Source: an uncultured Lachnospiraceae bacterium
Lineage (GTDB): Bacteria > Bacillota > Clostridia > Lachnospirales > Lachnospiraceae
DNA: 61,440 nt
Assembly (NCBI GenBank): GCA_949948715.1
Contig: CATLGW010000012.1
Coordinates: 1 to 61,440 of the forward strand
Direction of reading: 5' to 3'
The position numbers and the translations under genes were made by a program. The notes beneath the pieces are model-generated. The model was not told the DNA's origin and made no database searches. It was given only the letters and a program-made list of their open reading frames with translations. Below, one piece after another: positions 54,205 to 61,440 of this stretch; positions within the stretch are counted from its first letter, which is position 1; each line of letters opens with the position of its first letter.

Positions 54205-56513
54205 CAGCCCGGTGTCCTTTCTATGTCAATCACGCTCTCTATTCCGTGGAGCTTATCGATCACACGATCCAGCTCCTGGCGGCTGCCTATCTCAAAGGTC
54301 ACCCGCATGGTAGCCATGTCATGCTTTCCCGTCCGGGTATTCAGCCCCAGGATACTGATATTTTTCTCTGTAAAGGCCTTGGAAATATCCGCCAGAAGCC
54401 CCTTTCTGTCGTTTGCGAAAATCTTGATCTCCGCCACATACTTTTCATCCGGAGCGTTCTCCTGCCGCTGCCATTCCGCGTCGATCAGACGTATTCTCTC
54501 CATCTCCGGCAGATTCAGGACGTTCACGCAGTCCGTGCGGTGGATGGAAATGCCTCTCCCTCTGGTGACAAAGCCCACGATCTCGTCCCCCGGCACAGGG
54601 GAACAGCACTTGGAAAAGCGCACGGACAGGTCCGCGATGCCCTTTACCACAATCCCGCCCTTGTTCCTGGCTCCCGCGCCCTTCCCTCCCAGGATAGCGC
54701 CCGCCTCCGCGATGCCCGCCAACACCTCCTCGTTGGTGAGCTCCCGTCTGTGCTCTCTGTCGTAGAGCTCCTGCAGACGGTTTATGATCTGCCCCTCCTT
54801 CAGAGCGCCGTGGCCGATGGCCGCCAGCACCGCGTCCCAGTTGCGGAAGCCGTACTTGCGCTGAATCTCCTCCAGATACTCCTGTTTGGACAGGGAGGAG
54901 AAATTGATGTTCTTGATCTTGCAGTAGGCGGCCAGCATCTCCTTGCCCTTGACGATATTGTCTTCCTTCAGCTCGTTTTTGAACCACTGGTTGATCTTGT
55001 TCTTGGCCTGGGTGCTTCTCACCACATTCAGCCAGTCTCTGCTGGGTCCCTTGGAATTCTGGGAGGTGATAATCTCAATGCGGTCGCCGTTTCTGATCTC
55101 ATAGTCGATGGTGACCAGCTTGCCGTTCACTCTGGCCCCCACCATCTTGTTTCCCACCGCGGAATGAATGCTGTAGGCAAAATCTATGGGTGTGGAGCCC
55201 GCCGGAAGGTTCTTCACCTCCCCGGTGGGGGTAAAGCAGTACACATTTCCCGCAAACAGATTCAGATCGTTTTTCAGGAGATTCATAAACTCCTGATTGT
55301 CCGACATATCCTGCTGCCACTCCAGAATCTGGCGCAGCCATGCCAGCTTCTCCTCCTCCTGTCCCTCGGTCTTCTTTCCGTCGGAGGCCTCCTTGTATTT
55401 CCAGTGGGCGGCAATGCCGTACTCCGCCGCCTTGTGCATCTCGAAGGTCCGTATCTGAATCTCAAAGGGCTGCCCTGCGGTCCCGATCAGGGTGGTGTGC
55501 AGAGACTGATACATATTGGCCTTGGGCATGGCGATATAATCCTTGAAACGGCCCGGAATGGGCTTATAGAGCTCATGTATGACGCCCAGCACCGCATAAC
55601 AGTCCTTCACGGTGTCCACAATGATGCGCACGGCAAACAGGTCGTAGATCTGGTCCAACATCTTGTTCTGGTTCTTCATCTTCTTGTAAATACTGAAGAA
55701 ATGCTTGACGCGGCCGTCCACCTGGGCCTTGATCCCGGCGTGTTCCATGTGCTCTTTGACCTCGTCCACAATGCCCTGGATATATTTTTCCCGGACGCTC
55801 TTTCGCACGGCGATCTTATCCACCAGATCGTAGTACACCTCCGGCTCCAGGTATTTCAGGGACAGATCGTCCAGCTCGATCTTAATCTTATTGATACCCA
55901 GCCTCTGGGCAATGGGACAGTAGATGTCCAGAGTCTCCTGGGCAATGCGCTTCTGCCCCTCCGGCTTCTGATAGCGCAGGGTGCGCATATTGTGGAGCCT
56001 GTCGGCCAGCTTAATCAGAATCACACGGATATCCTTGGCCATGGCCAGAAACATCTTTCGCAGATTCTCCGCCTGCATCTCCAGCTTCGCCTGAGACTGT
56101 TCCTCGCTGGAGCCGGAGAGGGGAATCTTCTCCAGCTTCGTGACCCCGTCCACCAAAAGAGCCACATCCCCGCCGAACTCCCGCTCCAGATCCTCCTCGG
56201 TCATGATGGTGTCCTCCACCACGTCATGGAGGATGCCGGCCACAATCGTCTCCTTATCCAGCTCCAGGTCCGCCAGAATAATGGCAACATTCAAAGGATG
56301 AATGATGTAGGGCTCGCCGGATTTGCGAAACTGATCCCTGTGGGCTTCGTCGGCCAGGCGGTATGCCTTCTCAATCAGAGAAATATTATCGTTGGGATGA
56401 TATTTCTGTATATGGTCGATCAACTCCCGGTACAACTGCTCGGGAGCGACAAATTCCGGCGACATACTGATTCCATCCTGTTCAATTGTGACTTCTCTTT
56501 TTTCTTCTGTCAT
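54204..56513 (-). CDS. rel: Bifunctional (p)ppGpp synthetase/hydrolase Rel
   Basis: 769 residues: HD hydrolase (~45-200, with ILHDVVEDT), synthetase (RFKDYIAMPKANMYQSLHTT), TGS (VYCFTPTGEVKNLPAGSTPIDFAY), the zinc/conserved-Cys region (KCCSPVPGDEIVGFVTRGRG) and a C-terminal ACT domain (KIFANDRKGLLADISKAFTEKNI). Both catalytic centres look intact, as in Firmicute Rel. It lies between apt and the MBL gene, the usual clostridial order. Confidence 0.95.
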   Translation of the reverse strand: MTEEKREVTIEQDGISMSPEFVAPEQLYRELIDHIQKYHPNDNISLIEKAYRLADEAHRDQFRKSGEPYIIHPLNVAIILADLELDKETIVAGILHDVVEDTIMTEEDLEREFGGDVALLVDGVTKLEKIPLSGSSEEQSQAKLEMQAENLRKMFLAMAKDIRVILIKLADRLHNMRTLRYQKPEGQKRIAQETLDIYCPIAQRLGINKIKIELDDLSLKYLEPEVYYDLVDKIAVRKSVREKYIQGIVDEVKEHMEHAGIKAQVDGRVKHFFSIYKKMKNQNKMLDQIYDLFAVRIIVDTVKDCYAVLGVIHELYKPIPGRFKDYIAMPKANMYQSLHTTLIGTAGQPFEIQIRTFEMHKAAEYGIAAHWKYKEASDGKKTEGQEEEKLAWLRQILEWQQDMSDNQEFMNLLKNDLNLFAGNVYCFTPTGEVKNLPAGSTPIDFAYSIHSAVGNKMVGARVNGKLVTIDYEIRNGDRIEIITSQNSKGPSRDWLNVVRSTQAKNKINQWFKNELKEDNIVKGKEMLAAYCKIKNINFSSLSKQEYLEEIQRKYGFRNWDAVLAAIGHGALKEGQIINRLQELYDREHRRELTNEEVLAGIAEAGAILGGKGAGARNKGGIVVKGIADLSVRFSKCCSPVPGDEIVGFVTRGRGISIHRTDCVNVLNLPEMERIRLIDAEWQRQENAPDEKYVAEIKIFANDRKGLLADISKAFTEKNISILGLNTRTGKHDMATMRVTFEIGSRQELDRVIDKLHGIESVIDIERTPG

Positions 56514-56574
56514 ACTCCCTGCTCCATGCCCTCCAAAAAAGAATTTCCCTCGTGCAAAAGCTCATTCCCTCTCA

Positions 56575-56675
56575 GAAACTGTTAAAGAACCAATCTTTAT
56601 ATCCGGCTGCATTCCTCCGCCTTACATAAAAAGATTTATCCCATATCATATGCAATGTTTCTTCTTAACAGTTCC
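56575..56675. repeat. Long-range inverted repeat between rel and apt
   Basis: GAAACTGTTAAAGAA (56575-56589) and TTCTTAACAGTTCC (56662-56675) are complementary apart from small mismatches, ~72 bases apart, with no T-run. A related hairpin follows the SEC-C gene at 57783-57816, both beginning GGAACTGT directly after a stop codon. Confidence 0.55.
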
Positions 56676-57199
56676 TACTTTCCCGGATAACAGATCACCG
56701 AGTCCAGCCGATAGCCCTCTAACCGCTGGCGCCCTTTCAGGCCGGCAAGCTCCATCAGCACCACGACTCCCATCACCTTGCCCCCCAGGGACTCGATCAG
56801 CCGGATCATAGCCTCCGTGGTTCCGCCTGTGGCAATCAGATCGTCCACGATCACCACCCTCTGTCCGGGCTTTATGCTGTCCTTATGCATCTCTATGGTG
56901 GCTGTGCCGTACTCCAGCTCATAGCTGGTCTCCACCGTCTCGCAGGGCAGCTTTCCCTTCTTGCGGATCAGCACAAAGGGCTTATGCTTGTTGTACGCCA
57001 TGGGAGCGCCAAAGATAAAGCCCCTGGACTCCGCCCCCACCACCACGTCATAATCCAGGTCCTTTATCTTATCCTGCATGGAGTCTATGGCCAACTGCAG
57101 TCCGTCCGCATCCTGCAGCACGCTGGTCACATCCCGAAATATAATGCCCTCCTCCGGGAAATCGGGAATGCTTCTTACGTATTCTTCCATTTTTTTCAT
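56675..57199 (-). CDS. apt: Adenine phosphoribosyltransferase
   Basis: Salvages adenine to AMP with PRPP. 174 residues; conserved start YVRSIPDFPEEGIIFRDVT, AGAESRGFIFGAPMAY and the PRPP loop VVIVDDLIATGGTT. It heads the apt-rel-MBL-hemZ-hisS-aspS-sfp run. Confidence 0.95.
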   Translation of the reverse strand: MKKMEEYVRSIPDFPEEGIIFRDVTSVLQDADGLQLAIDSMQDKIKDLDYDVVVGAESRGFIFGAPMAYNKHKPFVLIRKKGKLPCETVETSYELEYGTATIEMHKDSIKPGQRVVIVDDLIATGGTTEAMIRLIESLGGKVMGVVVLMELAGLKGRQRLEGYRLDSVICYPGK

Positions 57200-57271
57200 A
57201 TTTTATCCGCGCCTTTCTATGTACAATATTGTGTAAAACATTATAATCACTTTTTGCCGGAAAGTCAAAAC

Positions 57272-57691
57272 CTATGATTTTACGGTTTTGTCCACGAAAT
57301 AGCTGATGATGTCCCTCCGGGTCACGATGCCGATAAATACGTTCCTGTCGTCCACCACCGGAACGAAGTTCTGCCGCTTGGCCTGTTCCAAAAGCTGCTC
57401 CATATTGGTGTCGATGCGGGCCGGCTTGAACTTGCCGCTCCGGATGATGTCCCGGATCCTGTGGCTCTCTATTTTGTCCTGCTCCATCTCCTCCTGATAC
57501 TCCACATGGCCGATAATGCTCCACAGAAAATCGCCCTCGCTGGCCACGCCCACATAGCGATCCTCCTTGTCGATCACGGGAATGGCCGTGTAGCCACTGG
57601 CCCTCAGGGTCATCAGCCCCTTTCTCAGCGTCATATTATCCCTCAGATAGAAAACCTCCGCCTTAGGCTGTATAAACGGTGCAATATTCAC
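57272..57691 (-). CDS. CBS-domain pair protein
   Basis: 139 residues made of two CBS repeats (VFYLRDNMTLRKGLMTLRASGYTAIPVIDKEDRYVGVAS and MEQLLEQAKRQNFVPVVDDRNVFIGIVTRRDII). Free-standing CBS pairs bind adenosine nucleotides as sensors. It lies next to apt, but no fused effector domain shows what it controls. Confidence 0.88.
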   Translation of the reverse strand: MNIAPFIQPKAEVFYLRDNMTLRKGLMTLRASGYTAIPVIDKEDRYVGVASEGDFLWSIIGHVEYQEEMEQDKIESHRIRDIIRSGKFKPARIDTNMEQLLEQAKRQNFVPVVDDRNVFIGIVTRRDIISYFVDKTVKS

Positions 57692-57720
57692 ATCCTCACT
57701 CCTTTATATTCCCATTCACA

Positions 57721-57750
57721 AAAGGGCTATCCCCGCAGGAATAAGCCCTT
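57721..57750 (-). terminator. Probable terminator after the SEC-C gene
   Basis: AAGGGCT pairs with AGCCCTT across a 16-base loop, followed on the minus strand by TTTTGTG. It precedes the CBS gene start by about 30 bases. Confidence 0.6.
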
Positions 57751-57782
57751 CCCTATTCAATGTTGACCAGATGCTCACAATT

Positions 57783-57816
57783 GGAAACTGTTATGAATGA
57801 ATTCTCTCACAGTTCC
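57783..57816. repeat. Short palindromic element after the SEC-C gene
   Basis: GGAAACTGT (57783-57791) pairs with ACAGTTCC (57809-57816) with one bulge, and an inner gaat/attc stem extends it. It resembles the repeat after apt and may be a small repeated palindromic family of this genome. Confidence 0.5.
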
Positions 57817-58320
57817 TTACTTTCTGCCACAGCATTTCTTATATTTCTTACCGCTTCCGCAGGGGCAGGGATCGTTGGGATACACCTTCTTTCCCTTGAC
57901 GATTGTGGTGGAAGACTTCTGCTCCTTGTAGAGAGCCTTTCTGGTCTCCTCGTCGAGGACGGGGCCCCACTCCTCCAGATTGTACAGCCAGTCGGCATCC
58001 GCCGCCACCATGTTCTTGTAGAGGAGCTCCTTGTCGAATATGAGATTGACCTCCGTGTCCTCCTCCATCTCCTCGATGGGGTTCTTCTCCACCAGACTGT
58101 CGTTGATGCCGTCCAGGAATCCGGTCATGGTCAGAACAGGCACCTCAAACCGATCCGCCAGCTCCTTGACCGTACCCTTGACAGCCTGATCCGGCTCCTT
58201 CAGAAGCTTCTGATAGATCTCCTTCTCCTTCTGAAAATAGGCTGCCCACAATTCCTGGAGCTTCTCTCTGCCAAGAGATTCGTTGTACGCCACTTCTTTC
58301 CATTGATCCAATAATGCCAT
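57817..58320 (-). CDS. SEC-C metal-binding motif protein
   Basis: 167 residues; a mostly helical body ([28 protein letters not shown]) ends in [19 protein letters not shown], the SEC-C zinc motif also found at the C terminus of SecA. An ATG six codons further upstream is possible. Family members are uncharacterised; the tail may bind zinc and contact ribosomes or SecB. Confidence 0.85.
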   Translation of the reverse strand: MALLDQWKEVAYNESLGREKLQELWAAYFQKEKEIYQKLLKEPDQAVKGTVKELADRFEVPVLTMTGFLDGINDSLVEKNPIEEMEEDTEVNLIFDKELLYKNMVAADADWLYNLEEWGPVLDEETRKALYKEQKSSTTIVKGKKVYPNDPCPCGSGKKYKKCCGRK

Positions 58321-58448
58321 AGCCTTACCATCCTTCATCCCTGTTTAAATTTTGTTCCCGTAAACGGAGCGAATTCTTCGCTTTTCGCTTTCATAGAAGA
58401 AGTATATAACAGTTTGCTCATTAAAACAATAAAAATTTGAAAAAAGAA

Positions 58449-58477
58449 TTGACTTTTTTCAAACAAGGTGCTATTAT
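58449..58477 (+). promoter_or_regulatory. tRNA-Leu promoter
   Basis: TTGACT (58449-58454), a 17-bp spacer and TATTAT (58472-58477), followed 21 bases later by the mature tRNA end. Confidence 0.75.
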
Positions 58478-58498
58478 CATATTTGCGCAGTGTGCTGA

Positions 58499-58582
58499 GC
58501 GGAAGTGTCGGAACTGGCAGACGAGCAAGACTAAGGATCTTGTGGCAGCAATGCCGTGTGGGTTCAAGTCCCATCTTCCGCA
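58499..58582 (+). tRNA. tRNA-Leu (anticodon AAG)
   Basis: An 84-base class II tRNA. Acceptor stem GCGGAAG/CTTCCGC with discriminator A; anticodon stem CAAGA/TCTTG and loop CTAAGGA give anticodon AAG; a long variable arm follows (TGGCAGCAATGCCG), then T arm TGGG-TTCAAGT-CCCA. CCA is not encoded. The 3' end abuts an integrase gene, so it is very likely the attachment target of the element to the right. Confidence 0.95.
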
Positions 58583-58596
58583 TTGATTAAAAGTAT

Positions 58597-58632
58597 GGGA
58601 AACCTTGATTTTACTAAGGTTTCCCCATTTTT
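58597..58632 (+). terminator. Terminator after tRNA-Leu
   Basis: A 10-bp perfect stem (GGGAAACCTT 58597-58606, complement 58616-58625) followed by CCATTTTTT. It would stop the tRNA transcript and may also act on the convergent integrase transcript. Confidence 0.8.
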
Positions 58633-58660
58633 TATTGTTAAAATAATTGGTTACAGTTGG

Positions 58661-59947
58661 TTACACTTTCTTAGTATAAGAAAGTGCTTTTTCATAGGCA
58701 TCTGCCCTTTTATCCATGGAACTTGTCGGAAACTCATAATATTTTTCCGTTGTGGCAAAATCTTCATGTCCTGCAAAGACTCGGATTTCCTCATTTGTTA
58801 ATTGACCAGAAGAAATCAGAAAAGAAATGCAGGTTTTTCTGATTTTATGATTAGATTTTTGAGCAGTTCCGATTTTTCTATTTAACTCTCGCAGTACATT
58901 GTTAATAGCAAATTCATGGATTCGTTCTCCATTCTCATCTAACAGCAAATATTCGGTTTTAAAACCGCTATTTTGGTTATGCTCCAAAATCATAGCAAGA
59001 TATCTCTTTGCATCTGCTGATAAATATAATTCCCGTTTCCCCATTTTTGTTTTTGTATGGCTAGAAATTTCATACCCATTCCTACGACAAATATTATTTT
59101 CATCAACATAATAGGTTTTTACTTCCTGTCTGTCTATTTTTACAGAGGAATTCGTAAAATCATTTGTCCATAAAGCAACGAATTCACCAACTCTTAAAGC
59201 AAGTGAGAAGTTCAAGCAAATCGCTAAACAAGCAACATTATGAGTTTTTTTGTAGTGTCGCTCTGCTTCTTCAATAAGCAATTTCGCTTCATCATCAATA
59301 TATACTTGCTCTGTTACTTCTTTTTTTAATGGTTCAGTAAACTTTTTACTGGATATTCCATGAACACACCTTGATACATTAGTAGAAACTAATCGTTTTT
59401 CTACCGCATAATCCAACAGCATATTTGCCACAGATTTCATTTCCTTATACTTCCTACTGGAAAGTTCATACTTTTTAATCACTTTAAGAAACCATTCTTT
59501 AATAATGATTACATCAATGCTTGATATGTCCATGTTCACAATTTCTGAGTCAGCATAATAAGTATTCCATACCCACTGTAGTTTGGTTGCATTCGCCTTT
59601 GAGGTATCGACCGCCTTATATTTTAGCCACTCTGGATATAAGGCTTTCATTGTTCGAGGATTCTCTTCTTGCTCCTGTATGCCTTTATAATATTTAATTA
59701 TGCACTTTTCAAGGTCCTCTCTGCATGTTTTGGCAATAATCTTTTTACCATTAGGTTTACTTTTATCGGGCAGTTTTGTTTTATACCGTCCGTCTGTTGC
59801 ATGCCATATCTTACAGAATTGTTCGTGTTGTTCTAAAATTTCTTTATTCTTCATAATTTCATTTTTTTCCAACACATCAGCTAAATTTATTATTCCATGC
59901 TTAACAGCCTCTTCAAAGGCCAGTTTTTCTTGAATACTTAAACTCAA
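58661..59947 (-). CDS. int: Tyrosine recombinase / integrase
   Basis: 428 residues. An N-terminal arm-binding part (~45-95), a SAM-like core-binding domain (~100-200) and the catalytic domain with Arg252 (LALRVGEFVAL), the beta-hairpin Lys (TKTKMGKREL), His367-Arg370 (HKIRK), His394 (GHEDFATT) and nucleophile Tyr404. The frame starts at TTG 59947; a strong GGAGAGGAG serves an ATG seven bases earlier that opens a different 13-codon frame overlapping it. It is AT-rich compared with the preceding genes and lies 78 bases after a tRNA-Leu, as expected for the left end of an integrated element. Confidence 0.93.
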   Translation of the reverse strand: MSLSIQEKLAFEEAVKHGIINLADVLEKNEIMKNKEILEQHEQFCKIWHATDGRYKTKLPDKSKPNGKKIIAKTCREDLEKCIIKYYKGIQEQEENPRTMKALYPEWLKYKAVDTSKANATKLQWVWNTYYADSEIVNMDISSIDVIIIKEWFLKVIKKYELSSRKYKEMKSVANMLLDYAVEKRLVSTNVSRCVHGISSKKFTEPLKKEVTEQVYIDDEAKLLIEEAERHYKKTHNVACLAICLNFSLALRVGEFVALWTNDFTNSSVKIDRQEVKTYYVDENNICRRNGYEISSHTKTKMGKRELYLSADAKRYLAMILEHNQNSGFKTEYLLLDENGERIHEFAINNVLRELNRKIGTAQKSNHKIRKTCISFLISSGQLTNEEIRVFAGHEDFATTEKYYEFPTSSMDKRADAYEKALSYTKKV

Positions 59948-60040
59948 ACTTCATAGCAAACTCCTCTCCGCACATGTTGTGCATAAAAAATTGAATAGAC
60001 TTCTCCATTCGATAATATGCATTTTACTATAATAGAGAGA

Positions 60041-60087
60041 TAGTGCAATAGAAAAACTGCACTACCTCAATAAAAATTGCACTACCT
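60041..60087. repeat. Direct and inverted GCACTACC repeats between int and rep
   Basis: TGCACTACCT occurs at 60058-60067 and 60078-60087, a 20-base period, with an inverted partial copy (AGTGCA) at 60042-60047. They lie in the int upstream region, between the int and rep genes, and look like protein-binding sites (excisionase, repressor or Rep). Confidence 0.65.
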
Positions 60088-60100
60088 AAAAATTTTTATT

Positions 60101-61369
60101 TTAGAATGGTACAGGAATAGCAAGTTTACCTCTTAAATTGTCAAATCCTTTTAGATTCCACAGCTGTACATAGGAAACCCACTGCACGGAAGAATCTGTT
60201 TCAACAGGCGGTTTTACACCAACAGGCCCTCGTTTCATTGCAATAAATCTTTTACCCGTATGCTGATACACAGGTAAAAGTGCTTCTTCATCGCTCGCAG
60301 CACATTGATACATTTCCCAAATTCCGCCTGTAAATCGTCTACAAAATGCGGTATATGTTTCAGGATTGTCTGTTTGCTCGTCTACATACTGCTGTTCAAA
60401 TCGGTTATTACTTGTCAAAATAATAGTGTTCGATATGTTAAATTTATTTTCGTATCGGCATGGCAACTTTGTAATCTTGTTATCTAAGAGATTCAACATT
60501 TGCTGTATAGAAAGCTGACTGTAAAACTCATCAAACAGAAGAACACTGTTATTTCTGTAATCATCAAATTTCATATCATATTTTAGATTTGTGATTTGAG
60601 ATACTTCATCATCACCATATTTTCTTTTGACACCCTCTGTTTTTCCACATCCTGCTGGCCCAGACAAATAATAAACCTCTCGATTTACAGAAATGCTCGT
60701 CTTTCCTTGTGCATTTGTATATTTAACAACAGAATCACTGTTTACAAATTTATTATACCGTTTTTGCTCAAAAGCGGCTAATAATGCTACCTTATTTGTT
60801 GTGGCAAAATGAATATCCCATACTATCACTTCTTCCCATGAATCAAAGTGCTCTAAAGCATAGTCAAGTTTATCTTGTGAGGACATATTTAATTCAGTTT
60901 CTCTTCTATAACCTTTTAAATGTTTGAAGGGTTCAAAACTGCCCAATTCCTGCATAGGCTTTACTACTGTATGCGACTTTTCTTTCCCTTTAAACAGCAT
61001 ACCAACAGGCTTTTCTATGTACTGCCTTGCTTCCGCAGGGGAGCCATACCGCCTGTCTATATGTGCCCCTGTCAGCCTCTTTTGAATTGTGCTGAACCTA
61101 ACTTTATTATCCAATTCCATGTAAAGGTGTATGTGCTTTTTGTTATTGTTGCTTATTTCTTCATCCCAACAGGCATATAATATTTTAAATTCTTTTTGTA
61201 TGAAATCCGCTATGTTTTCATAATTTAAGTTTAAATCTGTCATAGCTTTTTCGCCAATCACTATAAACCAAGATTTAGAACGATAGCCAGAACCATAATT
61301 GTGCCCTTTCGCCAGTTCATTTTCTAATGTTGTAGAAGTTAATACTTCTTTAGTTTCAATTTTCTCCAT
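60101..61369 (-). CDS. rep: CRESS-DNA-like replication initiator (HUH nuclease + SF3 helicase)
   Basis: 422 residues from the ATG at 61369; a TTG 11 codons upstream is possible. N-terminal HUH endonuclease: motif I SWFIVIGE, motif II KKHIHLYME (His79, His81) and motif III QYIEK with Tyr117 (YxxK). C-terminal superfamily 3 helicase: Walker A GPAGCGKT (236-243), Walker B VLLFDEFY (275-282) and motif C IILTSNN. This order and motif set is that of circovirus/geminivirus-type Reps and of related bacterial plasmid Reps. It starts rolling-circle replication by nicking its origin. The gene is AT-rich and on the same strand as int. No capsid gene is seen within the window. Confidence 0.9.
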   Translation of the reverse strand: MEKIETKEVLTSTTLENELAKGHNYGSGYRSKSWFIVIGEKAMTDLNLNYENIADFIQKEFKILYACWDEEISNNNKKHIHLYMELDNKVRFSTIQKRLTGAHIDRRYGSPAEARQYIEKPVGMLFKGKEKSHTVVKPMQELGSFEPFKHLKGYRRETELNMSSQDKLDYALEHFDSWEEVIVWDIHFATTNKVALLAAFEQKRYNKFVNSDSVVKYTNAQGKTSISVNREVYYLSGPAGCGKTEGVKRKYGDDEVSQITNLKYDMKFDDYRNNSVLLFDEFYSQLSIQQMLNLLDNKITKLPCRYENKFNISNTIILTSNNRFEQQYVDEQTDNPETYTAFCRRFTGGIWEMYQCAASDEEALLPVYQHTGKRFIAMKRGPVGVKPPVETDSSVQWVSYVQLWNLKGFDNLRGKLAIPVPF

Positions 61370-61410
61370 ATTATTTCTTTCCTTTCTTCTTTTATCATTC
61401 AAGCAAGAAT

Positions 61411-61439
61411 GGTACTTTTGCGGTCCCGGTGGTACTTTT
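61411..61439. repeat. Iteron-like GGTACTTTT pair upstream of rep
   Basis: GGTACTTTT at 61411-61419 and 61431-61439, a 20-base period, 40-70 bases before the rep start. Paired short repeats next to a CRESS Rep gene are typical Rep-binding iterons of an origin. The array may continue beyond the window. Confidence 0.55.
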
Positions 61440-61440
61440 T

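Noticed and set aside
54246..56585. A 779-codon plus-strand open frame opposite rel
   Set aside because: It is the antisense of a strongly conserved gene with intact motifs; its product is His/Leu/Gln-rich with no recognisable domain. Long antisense frames are common here because of GC-rich third positions.
59948..60100. Canonical CRESS origin nonanucleotide (TAATATTAC)
   Set aside because: I looked in the int-rep gap and upstream of rep and found no exact copy; only loosely similar TAATAT strings occur in AT-rich sequence.

Overview
The window looks like a chromosomal segment of a gut-type Lachnospiraceae/Clostridia bacterium (inference). The evidence is a SCIFF peptide with its radical SAM maturase, HemZ, an apt-rel-MBL-hemZ-hisS-aspS run, a rho-rpmE-DUF1385-prmC-prfA run, and the typical clostridial short intergenic gaps with GGAGG ribosome binding sites. 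Almost every gene is on the minus strand; the clear plus-strand genes are a CNNM/CorC-type membrane protein and a tRNA-Leu. The bulk of the window is GC-rich. The first ~300 bases and everything after ~58,600 are clearly AT-rich.

Layout. 1-336: AT-rich, no gene, with a hairpin and three copies of a 12-bp repeat. 337-7,484: metabolic and housekeeping genes (metA, ligA, a 23S pseudouridine synthase, RNase H, a flavin reductase, a YbaK/ProX-type deacylase, gdhA). 7,676-10,797: an uncharacterised helical protein, an SH3-domain surface protein, tRNA-Arg(CCG) and a DUF5688 protein. 10,984-14,158: efp, a fused aroK-aroQ, aroE and a YqeG phosphatase. 14,253-20,237: a complete five-gene VanG-type glycopeptide-resistance module (vanR-vanS, then vanG-vanXY-vanT from a separate promoter). 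20,295-27,141: three large signalling proteins on the same strand just upstream of vanRS, namely an HD-GYP response regulator, a hybrid kinase with an Hpt domain, and a hybrid kinase whose receiver is fused to a DegV lipid-binding domain. 27,236-29,581: feoAB fusion with a palindromic operator candidate on its promoter. 29,798-38,762: DUF1848, prfA, prmC, DUF1385, rpmE, rho, secDF. 38,966-41,021: the SCIFF locus. 41,166-48,712: ion transport, cell-wall amidase, a two-subunit ABC exporter and an Sfp-type transferase. 48,709-58,320: aspS, hisS, hemZ, an MBL hydrolase, rel, apt, a CBS protein and a SEC-C protein.

58,499-61,440: a tRNA-Leu(AAG) gene is followed by a tyrosine integrase and a replication initiator with both an HUH nuclease and a superfamily 3 helicase domain, the architecture of CRESS-DNA virus Reps and their bacterial plasmid relatives. 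Short direct repeats flank the Rep gene. This is the left end of an integrated element whose other end lies beyond the window, and it is the strongest candidate for an under-described system here. The DegV-fused kinase next to the van module is the second.
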